Positions 44,642-52,848 of a DNA stretch of 64,000 nt are shown here, one piece after another. A program made the translations under genes and the position numbers. Each line of letters starts with the position of its first letter. Position 1 is the stretch's first letter. Under the pieces are notes generated by a model. The model searched no databases. It was not told the origin of the DNA and was given only the letters and a program-made list of their open reading frames with translations. This stretch comes from Pseudobutyrivibrio sp. (GTDB taxonomy: Bacteria; Bacillota; Clostridia; Lachnospirales; Lachnospiraceae). The stretch lies in contig NZ_SVEV01000017.1 of NCBI RefSeq assembly GCF_015057185.1, positions 1 through 64,000 on the forward strand. Reading direction: 5' to 3'.

Positions 44642-45472
44642 TTAATAATAAGGAAACAATTTCAGGCGATTATCTCCGCTTCTATTTGGTCTTTCAAGTG
44701 TAACCTGACCAGAAGCGGCCCACTCTGTTCCTCGAACAAGCATGGTGATGAAGTTAAATCTATCTAATGCTTCCCAGTGACCAATTGAAGTAACAAAAAC
44801 CCTCCCCTTACCATACTCATTGGTCCAAATAACTGGTGTATACTCATTTACTCCCGGCATGTTCTCTAATTTTCCATCTGGAATATCTACCGGATGATGC
44901 TTTGGTGGCCAACCAGGAATTCTATAGTTTTCCACATCATCATAGATGGAGCAAAGTACATGCATTTTTGCTTCAGGATGAACAATAACCTGTGTAAATA
45001 AATCATCAAAAACATTCATCCATTTTTCATCAATGTCCTTGGTAATCGGGCTATTCTTATCAGTAACCTCAACGAAATGATCATCCTTTGGGCAGCGTCT
45101 ACAGCCCTTGTCCATTGCACAATATCCACCAAGGAGCTTTCTCCACTCATCTGGCCAATCTGGATCTACCCAAATAGATGAATGGTAGAAAACAATGCCC
45201 TTGCCCTTGGCAACGAAATCATAAATTGCAGCTTCTGTCTGCTCTCCAAATCTCCTTGCATGTTCTGTAGGCCACTTCTTACCATCATAGTTTATAAATA
45301 GTGCATCATATGGCTCCAAGTATGCAGGGGTGATATTACGCAATTCCTCAGTAATAACTACCTCAAATCTGCCTGTAGCCTCTAGAAGTTCTCTCAACCT
45401 CTGGGCAATAGCTCGACCCTGGTGCTCCGCAGTCACAAGGCCTGTAACAAATAAAATATTTAGTTTATCCAT
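44642..45472 (-). CDS. ThuA-like domain protein
   Basis: 276 residues with a class I glutamine amidotransferase-like fold of the ThuA group: LNILFVTGLVTAEHQGR at the start, GKGIVFYHSSIWVD, PVIWTNEYGKGRVFVTSIGHW near the end. ThuA proteins take part in 3-keto-sugar metabolism (trehalose utilisation in rhizobia). A longer frame exists upstream, but the ATG at 45,472 sits just after the preceding stop and starts the conserved domain. A 4-bp-scale spacing implies coupling with the dehydrogenase gene. Confidence 0.82.
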   Translation of the reverse strand: MDKLNILFVTGLVTAEHQGRAIAQRLRELLEATGRFEVVITEELRNITPAYLEPYDALFINYDGKKWPTEHARRFGEQTEAAIYDFVAKGKGIVFYHSSIWVDPDWPDEWRKLLGGYCAMDKGCRRCPKDDHFVEVTDKNSPITKDIDEKWMNVFDDLFTQVIVHPEAKMHVLCSIYDDVENYRIPGWPPKHHPVDIPDGKLENMPGVNEYTPVIWTNEYGKGRVFVTSIGHWEALDRFNFITMLVRGTEWAASGQVTLERPNRSGDNRLKLFPYY

Positions 45473-45473
45473 A

Positions 45474-46520
45474 TTATTTACTCCAAACGTAAGGCAACTT
45501 CTCACCTGCCAGGTATGCGTTGACGTTTTCTGCCATCTTGCGTCCTGACCAGCCGTCAACATCTGTTGTAAGACCTGCAAAGTGTGGTGAGCAAAGCACA
45601 TTCTTCATCTTGAGAAGTGGATGATTTGCTGGAACTGGCTCCTGCCAATATACATCAACTGCTGCACCTGCAATTGTTTTGTTCTCAAGTGCCTCTACGA
45701 AATCTCTTTGATCAATAACTGCTGCACGAGCTGTATTGATAACAAATGCTGTAGGCTTCATCTTTGAGAACCAATCCTTATTTACAATGCCGCGTGTTGA
45801 TGGAACAACTGGAAGGTGAATACTGACGATGTCTGACTCTGCAAGCATAGTATCCAAATCAACAGCCCTTGCTCCTGTCTCCTCAATCTTTGCTGCATCA
45901 AGATATGGGTCATAGGCTAAGATTTCCATACCAAATGCCATAGCACGTTTTGCTACCTCACGGCCAATTGCGCCATATCCTGCAAGACCAAGCTTCTTTC
46001 CATAAAGCTCAAAACCAATGCCGTAATCTGTATAAGGATGATTCTCATCAAGTGGTCCCCAGATTACATTTTTTACATCAGGAACATCATATATATCATC
46101 TACTGGTGCACCAAGGTGCTCACCCATAAGAAGTCCTGCAACGGCTCTTGTCATGAAACGAGTTGATGCAATCATCATACCCATGCAGTACTCAGCAACT
46201 GCCACTGCATTTCTACCTGGTGTGTATGTAAGCTGGATACCAGCTGCCTTAAGAGCCTCATTATCAACTGTTACTGGAGTGCCCTTTGCAACACCAATAA
46301 ACTTCATTCCTGACTCAATCCAAGCGTTAATTGTATCTGTGCCGGCAACCTCATCACCAAGTACTACAATCTCTGCTCCCATACACTCTTCGCGAGTCAT
46401 TTCCTCTGTAACATTACCTTTACCGTGCTTGAGCTCGCCGCAGATGGTAACCTCGCACTCTTTCTTTATTTTCTCAAGCTCCGCTTCTGGAAGCGAAGTA
46501 CATAATGCTAATTTTTTCAT
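45474..46520 (-). CDS. D-2-hydroxyacid dehydrogenase
   Basis: 348 residues of NAD-dependent dehydrogenase. The Rossmann motif GLAGYGAIGREVAKRA is near residue 180; Arg, Glu and His of the family lie in NTARAAVID, DVYWQEP and CSPHFAG. Relatives act on phosphoglycerate, glyoxylate or sugar acids. The frame stays open to 46,778 but those residues cross element B and a neighbouring gene; the ATG at 46,520, with GGAGG upstream, begins the conserved protein. Confidence 0.85.
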   Translation of the reverse strand: MKKLALCTSLPEAELEKIKKECEVTICGELKHGKGNVTEEMTREECMGAEIVVLGDEVAGTDTINAWIESGMKFIGVAKGTPVTVDNEALKAAGIQLTYTPGRNAVAVAEYCMGMMIASTRFMTRAVAGLLMGEHLGAPVDDIYDVPDVKNVIWGPLDENHPYTDYGIGFELYGKKLGLAGYGAIGREVAKRAMAFGMEILAYDPYLDAAKIEETGARAVDLDTMLAESDIVSIHLPVVPSTRGIVNKDWFSKMKPTAFVINTARAAVIDQRDFVEALENKTIAGAAVDVYWQEPVPANHPLLKMKNVLCSPHFAGLTTDVDGWSGRKMAENVNAYLAGEKLPYVWSK

Positions 46521-46554
46521 CTTATTTTTTAACCTCCATTTTTCTAAGCCCCAC

Positions 46555-46649
46555 GGGAAAGCACAGCCATTTATGATTGCCTTCGGCAATGGGCTGTGCT
46601 GTGGCAAGCAGGTTCTCCCCACTCCGTGGGTCCCCCCTACTTGCGTTTT
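46555..46649 (-). repeat. Structured intercistronic element, copy B
   Basis: Homologue of the element at 44,537, between the aldolase stop and the hydroxyacid dehydrogenase start. The enclosing stem is GCACAGCC/GGCTGTGC (46561-46568, 46592-46599): different bases from copy A yet still paired, which supports a real RNA or DNA structure. The ATTGCCTTCGGCAATGG core is identical in both. Confidence 0.72.
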
Positions 46650-47307
46650 AAACAGCCTTATCTGCTGCGATGAGTGCCTGCATTGCCTCTTCGGCTTCGC
46701 GAGGCATTGGCTCGTATGTGCCGAGAGTCTTTGCGATAACTGTTGTCTGTGCCATTTCTTCTGTGTAAATTGTTGCATGCATTGCCTGCTTCATGTTTTC
46801 TCCACAAGTGAACATACCGTGGTTCTTAATGAGGCATACAAGTCCTTTGTCGCCAAGTGTTGTAGCAACCTTGTCAGCAACTTCATTTGAGCCAGGCATT
46901 GTGAAGCCTACGATTTTAACTGGTGTAAACTCACACTGTGGTGGTGTGATTGGACGAAGTTCTGGATTCTCACCCATTGCACAGATTGTTGCATTCATGC
47001 TGTGTGTGTGAACAGTTGCATTGATTTCTGGACGACGTCTAAGCACCTCTGAGTGCATTGGAAGTTCTGATGATGGCTTGAAGTTTCCTTCGATCCACTC
47101 GTTCTTTCCATCCTCATGCATTTTTACAACTGCGATGTCTTCTGCAGTCATTCCTGAATATGAAATACCAGATGGTGTGATGCAGCAAATTGTTGGATCC
47201 TCTGGTGTTCTCATGCAGATGTTTCCTGATGTTCCGTTGATAAGGCCCTTGTCTACTGCCTCAAGGATTGCCTCTAATACTGTCTGTCTTGTTTTTTCGT
47301 AATTCAT
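46648..47307 (-). CDS. Class II aldolase/adducin family protein
   Basis: 219 residues, like L-fuculose-phosphate aldolase or L-ribulose-5-phosphate 4-epimerase. Zinc ligands are visible in HTHSMNATICA and KNHGMFTCG, and the third His near the C-terminal MHATIYTEEMA; the phosphate loop is NGTSGNICMR. It would cleave or epimerise a sugar phosphate, feeding the Fe-alcohol dehydrogenase encoded just upstream. GGAGG precedes the ATG. Confidence 0.88.
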   Translation of the reverse strand: MNYEKTRQTVLEAILEAVDKGLINGTSGNICMRTPEDPTICCITPSGISYSGMTAEDIAVVKMHEDGKNEWIEGNFKPSSELPMHSEVLRRRPEINATVHTHSMNATICAMGENPELRPITPPQCEFTPVKIVGFTMPGSNEVADKVATTLGDKGLVCLIKNHGMFTCGENMKQAMHATIYTEEMAQTTVIAKTLGTYEPMPREAEEAMQALIAADKAV

Positions 47308-47329
47308 TTTTATATCCTCCCTAATACAA

Positions 47330-48478
47330 TTAAAATGCTTGTTTCAAAATATTAATGATGTCTTCTTTTGTGATTCCCTGACGTGGGTTAAAGCCTAATA
47401 CTGGCTCCTTCAACACATCCTCAGCCAACATATCAAAGTCACTTTCTTTGATTCCCTGCTCTGAAAGAGTCTTAATTCCAAGAGCCTTTGTCATATTAAG
47501 AAGCTCCTTTGAAAGTGCCAAAATATCTTCATCTTCATTTCCTGTAAGTGGCAAATCGATTGCTTGAGCAAGCTCTATCATTTCCTTTTTACAGCTTGGT
47601 GCGTTAAAAGCAATTACGTATGGAAGCACGCATGCATTTGCCATGCCATGTGGCAATCCGAAATGAGCACTAAGTGTATGTGCAATGCCATGAACAAATC
47701 CAAGGTTTGCATTTGAAAAACCAAAGCCTGTGATGATACATCCAAGCATCATCTGCTCTCTAGCTTCCATGTCCTCACCATTTTCTACAGCTCTCTGAAG
47801 ATACTTGTGGAAAATCTTAAGTCCTTCTATTGAGTTGTACTTTGTAAGTGGGTTGGACATATTTGAAATATATGACTCAACTGCATGTGTGATTGCATCC
47901 ATACCAGTTGCAGCTGTTACTGACTTTGGCATTGTGCGTGTAAATTCTGGATCAGCAATTACATGTGTTGGTGTAATCTTGTTGTCAATAACTACGTATT
48001 TGCATACAGCCTCGGTATCTGTAAGAGCTGTAACGTTTGTTATTTCGCTTGAAGTACCAGCAGTTGTTGGAATTGCGATAAGTGGTAAAACATTTTCCTT
48101 TACCAATCCGATTCCGCCGTACTGACCAATTGGTCCCTCATTTGTCATAAGAACATTTACTGCCTTTGCAGAATCAATTGATGAACCGCCGCCGATAGCA
48201 ACAAATCCTTGAACCTCTTCTGCCTTTGCTATTCCGTAAATTTTTTCAATAAGTCCATTTGATGGATTAGGCTCTACACCGTCGAATACAGAAACTGTAA
48301 GGCCTTTTACCTTATTCATTTCCTGTAAAACCTTTTGAGCAATTCCAGCTGCCTTTACACCAGCATCATAGATAACAAGTACTTTCTTGATGCCTTCAGC
48401 TTCGATTATTTCAGGCAAAGCTTCAATAGCGTCTTTACCGAATGTTAAATCTGTATGTACAAAAAAATTGTATGACAT
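47330..48478 (-). CDS. Iron-containing alcohol dehydrogenase
   Basis: 382 residues. NAD site IGGGSSIDSAKAVNVL (about 95-110), and metal ligands in AITHAVESYIS and FVHGIAHTLSAHFGLPHG are complete. It is probably a lactaldehyde or 1,3-propanediol-type reductase, consistent with the aldolase next to it. The frame extends to 48,625, but GGAGGA before the ATG at 48,478 and the conserved N terminus fix the start. First gene of a five-gene operon ending at 43,205. Confidence 0.9.
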   Translation of the reverse strand: MSYNFFVHTDLTFGKDAIEALPEIIEAEGIKKVLVIYDAGVKAAGIAQKVLQEMNKVKGLTVSVFDGVEPNPSNGLIEKIYGIAKAEEVQGFVAIGGGSSIDSAKAVNVLMTNEGPIGQYGGIGLVKENVLPLIAIPTTAGTSSEITNVTALTDTEAVCKYVVIDNKITPTHVIADPEFTRTMPKSVTAATGMDAITHAVESYISNMSNPLTKYNSIEGLKIFHKYLQRAVENGEDMEAREQMMLGCIITGFGFSNANLGFVHGIAHTLSAHFGLPHGMANACVLPYVIAFNAPSCKKEMIELAQAIDLPLTGNEDEDILALSKELLNMTKALGIKTLSEQGIKESDFDMLAEDVLKEPVLGFNPRQGITKEDIINILKQAF

Positions 48479-48780
48479 TATTCTTCCTCCAATTCCCTTC
48501 TCTTCTGCAAAGCTTTGTTCTGTATCAACATTAACTTTTATAAGCGGCACTATCAATTTGGATATTTCCGCTAGTATGCGGCAAAGGTTAATCTTTAACG
48601 TGTAAAATTCATAATTTTTACACACTTTTAGAGCCTATTTATTGTGTCTTTTTCTACTATTAATGCAATTGGCAATCTGTTAATATTAGCTTTGGAAGTT
48701 TTTTATGGGCTATTTATGTAATATGTCCATATGATTACTAATACAAATTCAATGTATTCTATTTTTGTATAGGAGTTGTT
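48479..48780. other. Divergent intergenic region
   Basis: 302 bp between the Fe-alcohol dehydrogenase operon and the PAP2 gene. It holds a dyad TTTCCGCT-N5-GCGG (48565-48581) with a close relative at 52,747, and AT-rich DNA otherwise. No small gene or known RNA was recognised. Confidence 0.5.
48565..48581. promoter_or_regulatory. Candidate operator TTTCCGCT-N5-GCGG
   Basis: Same first eight bases and spacing as the dyad at 52,747 between the old-yellow-enzyme and FGGY kinase genes. It lies 87 bp upstream of the operon start. Confidence 0.4.
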
Positions 48781-49500
48781 ATGAATTATCTTAAGAATTT
48801 GATATCTAACTGTAAGCGCAAGAATCACGTTCCAGTTCTTACTCTTGCAGTTCTTTCTCTAAGCACCAACATGCTTACATACTTTGGCACTCGAGTTTTC
48901 ACTAAATATTTCCAGCATCACGATATGACACTAGAATTTGATACAAATACACCATTCATTCCTTGGACTGTGGCTATTTATTTGGGATGCTACTTGTTTT
49001 GGATTGTTAATTACATTCTTGGATGTTTTCAGGATGATGAAGAAACCATGCGCTTCTGGTGTGCAGATTTTTTTGCGAAGTTAGTTTGTTTAGCATTTTT
49101 CGTTTTACTACCTACAACTAATATTCGACCAATTATTACAGATACAGATATTTGGAGCAAAGGAATGCTATGGTTATATCGTAATGATCCAGCAAACAAC
49201 CTTTTCCCATCTATCCACTGCCTTACTAGCTGGTTCTGTGTTATTGCCATTCGCAAGCAGAAAAACATACCATCTTGGTATCAGGCTGTTTCAGTTATCA
49301 TAGCATTGTCAATTTGCATCTCTACACTTACTACAAAGCAGCATGTTGTAGTTGATGTATTTGCTGGAATATTCCTTGCTGAATTTGCTTATTGGTTCGT
49401 ACAAAAAAGCGGCTTCATTAACTTTTACAAGAAAATGATAACCGCTATCAATAATATATTCAGTCCTATTCCATCTCCGTCTCAGCCTTCAGAGTCATAG
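48781..49500 (+). CDS. PAP2-superfamily membrane phosphatase
   Basis: 239 residues with about six helices. The phosphatase motifs are NLFPSIHCLTSW and KQHVVVDVFAG, containing the catalytic His residues; the first motif (KxxxxxxRP) is reduced to TNIRPII. It probably removes phosphate from a lipid at the membrane. AGGAG precedes the ATG. Its last 35 bp overlap the end of the convergent MFS gene. Confidence 0.85.
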   Translation: MNYLKNLISNCKRKNHVPVLTLAVLSLSTNMLTYFGTRVFTKYFQHHDMTLEFDTNTPFIPWTVAIYLGCYLFWIVNYILGCFQDDEETMRFWCADFFAKLVCLAFFVLLPTTNIRPIITDTDIWSKGMLWLYRNDPANNLFPSIHCLTSWFCVIAIRKQKNIPSWYQAVSVIIALSICISTLTTKQHVVVDVFAGIFLAEFAYWFVQKSGFINFYKKMITAINNIFSPIPSPSQPSES

Positions 49501-50701
49501 CAAGCATTACTGTTAGAATCAGTAGCAGAGCAAATACCATATAGGCTGATCTGACTTCACCAAATAGCTTTATACACAAAGCTATTACTAAAAAGGCTGC
49601 TTGTCCACACATACATGCCACTGGGAATATTAAACTGTTTACTTTTTTGAAATTATCTCGTCCAAATACAGTGATTTCAAACGCTGGCATGTAAATTTGG
49701 AACAATGTAATACACAATCCAAACATTGGAACTGATAAATACATAAGAGGCAAAACATTTGTAAAATTAAGGATAAACGCTGTTGCAAAAATAGTTGCTA
49801 GCAGTGAGTATCCTTTTTTTGTGCCCAATTTATTCTCTAGATATCCGGCAACAACACTACCGAATATTCCAACTACGGCACAAATAGACATAAGCATAGC
49901 TGCTTTTGTTTCTGAAAAACCACTACTTGTATATCTTACAAGCCATTGAGCCATAAGACCTGTCAGACACATATTACAGATTCCAACAATCAATAGAATT
50001 GCCCAGAAATCCTTTTTCCTTAATAACTCTTTGGTTGAAAGTGTTGCTGTTGCTTCACCCTCTTCTATCTTTTCATACTCGGCCACCGGCAAATTATCAG
50101 GGGTGCAGCCAACCTCCTCAGGAGTATTCTTTACGGCAAATGCACAAACTACTGCCATAAGAATTAATGCTGCGCAAATAGTATATATTCCACCATTAAC
50201 TCCATTTTTATTGATTATATGGTTCAAAACAGAAACCATGATAATAGTTGAGGTCGGTGGTCCAATGGTAATGAGTCCCATTGCAAGGCCCTTTTTCTTT
50301 GGAAACCAGTTTGCCACTACAGAATTAGCACCAAAAAATGAGATGGACTGACCACAGCTTATAGTACCTATAAGACCGATGACAAATACTCCAAGACTCT
50401 TAGAGGTTCCGTAGATATATGCAAAAACTGCTGCGGAGAGTAACCCGAATATAATAGAGAACTTTCCACCGAATTTCTCACATAACTTTCCAAGGATAAT
50501 ATTTCCTATAACAGTACTTACACCGGCAACTGTTGCCAGTGTAAGCACAAGACTGTAATCCCAATTATTTTGAGCTGACAGTTTTGGAAGAATAACATTC
50601 TCAGAATCAGTTGTTACTGCTGTTGCAATTAAAAACAACAGATAGCAAAGGAATATTACTCCCCAATGTTTCTTACTAAAACTATATTTATTATTACTCA
50701 T
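49466..50701 (-). CDS. MFS transporter
   Basis: 411 residues and twelve helices. GKLCEKFGGKFSIIFG lies between helices 2 and 3, and NSVVANWFPKKKGLAMG in helix 4-5 resembles oxalate/formate-type carriers and the transporter at 43,205. It follows the old-yellow-enzyme-type reductase gene by only 9 bp on the minus strand, so it may carry that enzyme's substrate or product. Confidence 0.85.
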   Translation of the reverse strand: MSNNKYSFSKKHWGVIFLCYLLFLIATAVTTDSENVILPKLSAQNNWDYSLVLTLATVAGVSTVIGNIILGKLCEKFGGKFSIIFGLLSAAVFAYIYGTSKSLGVFVIGLIGTISCGQSISFFGANSVVANWFPKKKGLAMGLITIGPPTSTIIMVSVLNHIINKNGVNGGIYTICAALILMAVVCAFAVKNTPEEVGCTPDNLPVAEYEKIEEGEATATLSTKELLRKKDFWAILLIVGICNMCLTGLMAQWLVRYTSSGFSETKAAMLMSICAVVGIFGSVVAGYLENKLGTKKGYSLLATIFATAFILNFTNVLPLMYLSVPMFGLCITLFQIYMPAFEITVFGRDNFKKVNSLIFPVACMCGQAAFLVIALCIKLFGEVRSAYMVFALLLILTVMLAMTLKAETEME

Positions 50702-50710
50702 GTTGCTAAT

Positions 50711-52678
50711 TTAGACCCTTCTAGCTGCGTGATATCCAGCATCCATTGCCTGGTAAATCATTGCGACTTTATTACAATCGCCAATTATATAATATTCATC
50801 AACCAAATCACAAAGTTCATCCACCTGAGCAGACTTAGGTCTAAAACCAAGAGCACATACTACGCTATCAGCCTCAACCAAGAAGCTTCCCTTCTCATTT
50901 TCAACCATAACGCCCTTATCTGTTATTTCAGTTACCTTCGTATTTACGTATAAAGTTGCACTCTCTTTTACATGTGGCATGAGACCGCCTCTGTAGAATG
51001 AGTTAACCTCCATTGCCACATCAGGCTTCATTTCGATAATAGAAACTTCATGGCCTTCTGCTTTAAATGAGCAAGCTGCCTCGGCACCTACGAGTCCACC
51101 ACCCATGATTGCAACCTTCTTGCCAAGCTTTTCTGGATGAAGCTCTGCTTCGATTGCCATAACAACATTATCACCATCAATACCCTTGATTGGTGGACGA
51201 AGCTCATTAGAACCAATTGCTACAAAAAGTGCATCTGGAGCGAATTCCTTTACATACTCAGGAGTAACCTCTGTGTTAAGGACAACCTTTACACCAGCTT
51301 TTTCTACTCTGCGCTCAAGTACGCTGCAAAGCTTCTTAATATCCTCCTTGAAGAAAGCAGAACCTGCTGGATGAAGATTTCCACCTAAACGTCCTTCCTT
51401 TTCTACAAGAGTTACATCATGACCGCGCTTTGCTGCTGTGATTGCAGCTTCCATACCAGCTGGGCCACCACCAGCAACGAGAATCTTTTTCTTGAATTCC
51501 GGCTCTGGATAACCATGCTTTTCCTCAAGCTGCTGACCCTGGCATGGGTTAACAGTACATTTAATCATCTCAAGCTGACCTGTTGCTCCAAAGCATTCAT
51601 AGCATCTCAAGCATGGGCTAATATCATCTGCTCTACCCTCTAATGCTTTCTTTGGAAGATATGGATCTGCCACAAGAGCACGACCAATTTCAACCATATC
51701 AGCCTGACCACTAGCAATAATCTCTTCCATCTGAGCTGGATCATTAAGAGAACCTACACAGGCTACTGGCTTGTTAACATGCTTTTTAATCTCAGCCGCA
51801 AGATAAACATTCACACCTCTTGGGAAAAATGAATTTGGATGAGTTCTACAGAACATTGCAGGATCCTCATGATTTCCACATGAGATGTTGAACATATCAA
51901 CCTTATCCTCAACCATCTTTGCAATTTCCACATAATCTGAAAGTGTAAGTCCACCTTCCTGGAAATCATCACCGTTCATACGAAGCTCAATTGCCACTGT
52001 AGGACCAACTTTTTTTCTAACAGCATCAAGAGCAAGTGACAAGAAGCGCACTCTATTTTCTAATGAACCACCAAACTCATCAGTTCTATGGTTGAAAAGT
52101 GGCGACATAAACTGGTTGAACAACCAACCATGAGCAGCGTGAACCTGAACCATATCATATCCAACGTCCTTGCAAAGAGCTGCTGCTTTACCATAGGCTT
52201 CAACTATTTCATATATTAATTCCTTTGGCATCTCATAAACATGACCTGCTGGCATTTCCATCTCACTAGGTCCATATGCCTTTTCATCCTTGCCGATATC
52301 GCCGCCTACTGATGTAAGACCACCATACATTCCACCATGTGAAAGCTGAATATTTGCAAGTCCTCCTGCATTGTGAATCATACGAGTTGATTCTGTTAAC
52401 CCCTGTCTGACACCAAATGCATCCAACTGAAGCTGCTTATTATGGCTCTTTCCTGTTTTGCTATGAGGAATAGCCTCACCATAAGTAACAACTGCGCAGC
52501 CACCAAGAGCTTTCTCCTCTAAGTAAGCTGCCATCTCAGGCGTAAACAATCCCTCTGTTGTAATCATGCTTGGACTTGTTGGTGCTGCGATTATTCTGTT
52601 TTTTAATCTAATATTTCCTATTCTAATTGGTTTAAATAGGTTTGGATATAAATCCTTGCCTGGGAATCTATCTGACAT
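50711..52678 (-). CDS. Old-yellow-enzyme/2,4-dienoyl-CoA reductase family flavoprotein
   Basis: 655 residues. An FMN TIM barrel (LFKPIRIGNIRLKNRIIAAP; HAAHGWLFNQFMSP) is followed by a 4Fe-4S cysteine set (CLRCYECFG then KCTVNPCQG) and an FAD/NAD(P) half with VAGGGPAGMEAA and AIMGGGLVGAEAA. This is the layout of FadH, BaiCD/BaiH and of gut enzymes reducing enoates or plant phenolics. AGGAGG fixes the ATG at 52,678. Divergent from the FGGY kinase. It has a CGTAAATACG copy near 50,939. Confidence 0.88.
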   Translation of the reverse strand: MSDRFPGKDLYPNLFKPIRIGNIRLKNRIIAAPTSPSMITTEGLFTPEMAAYLEEKALGGCAVVTYGEAIPHSKTGKSHNKQLQLDAFGVRQGLTESTRMIHNAGGLANIQLSHGGMYGGLTSVGGDIGKDEKAYGPSEMEMPAGHVYEMPKELIYEIVEAYGKAAALCKDVGYDMVQVHAAHGWLFNQFMSPLFNHRTDEFGGSLENRVRFLSLALDAVRKKVGPTVAIELRMNGDDFQEGGLTLSDYVEIAKMVEDKVDMFNISCGNHEDPAMFCRTHPNSFFPRGVNVYLAAEIKKHVNKPVACVGSLNDPAQMEEIIASGQADMVEIGRALVADPYLPKKALEGRADDISPCLRCYECFGATGQLEMIKCTVNPCQGQQLEEKHGYPEPEFKKKILVAGGGPAGMEAAITAAKRGHDVTLVEKEGRLGGNLHPAGSAFFKEDIKKLCSVLERRVEKAGVKVVLNTEVTPEYVKEFAPDALFVAIGSNELRPPIKGIDGDNVVMAIEAELHPEKLGKKVAIMGGGLVGAEAACSFKAEGHEVSIIEMKPDVAMEVNSFYRGGLMPHVKESATLYVNTKVTEITDKGVMVENEKGSFLVEADSVVCALGFRPKSAQVDELCDLVDEYYIIGDCNKVAMIYQAMDAGYHAARRV

Positions 52679-52746
52679 AAAACTGCCTCCTAACAAATTT
52701 TCTACATCAACTTTACCGAGATGCCATTAGCGCCGCAATTTTTTTA

Positions 52747-52766
52747 TTTCCGCTTACTAACGGAAA
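52747..52766. promoter_or_regulatory. Candidate operator TTTCCG-N8-CGGAAA
   Basis: A 6-bp perfect dyad in the 170-bp gap between divergent genes. It matches the site at 48,565 in its first eight bases and half spacing. Confidence 0.4.
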
Positions 52767-52848
52767 TCCGCTCCATTTTTTTAGGCTATAAAAGGTGAGA
52801 CAATGTTATCAGAAAAAATTTAGGAAAAATCTATTTGGGAGGTTAATA

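Noticed and set aside
45473-45601. N-terminal extension of the ThuA-like frame
   Set aside because: It lies within the dehydrogenase gene; the domain begins at the ATG at 45,472.
46521-46778. N-terminal extension of the hydroxyacid dehydrogenase frame
   Set aside because: It runs through element B and the end of the aldolase gene; the conserved domain and ribosome site start at 46,520.
46153-46890. A 245-residue plus-strand frame
   Set aside because: It is antisense to the dehydrogenase and aldolase genes and crosses the structured element; Ser/Cys-rich composition is typical of a shadow.
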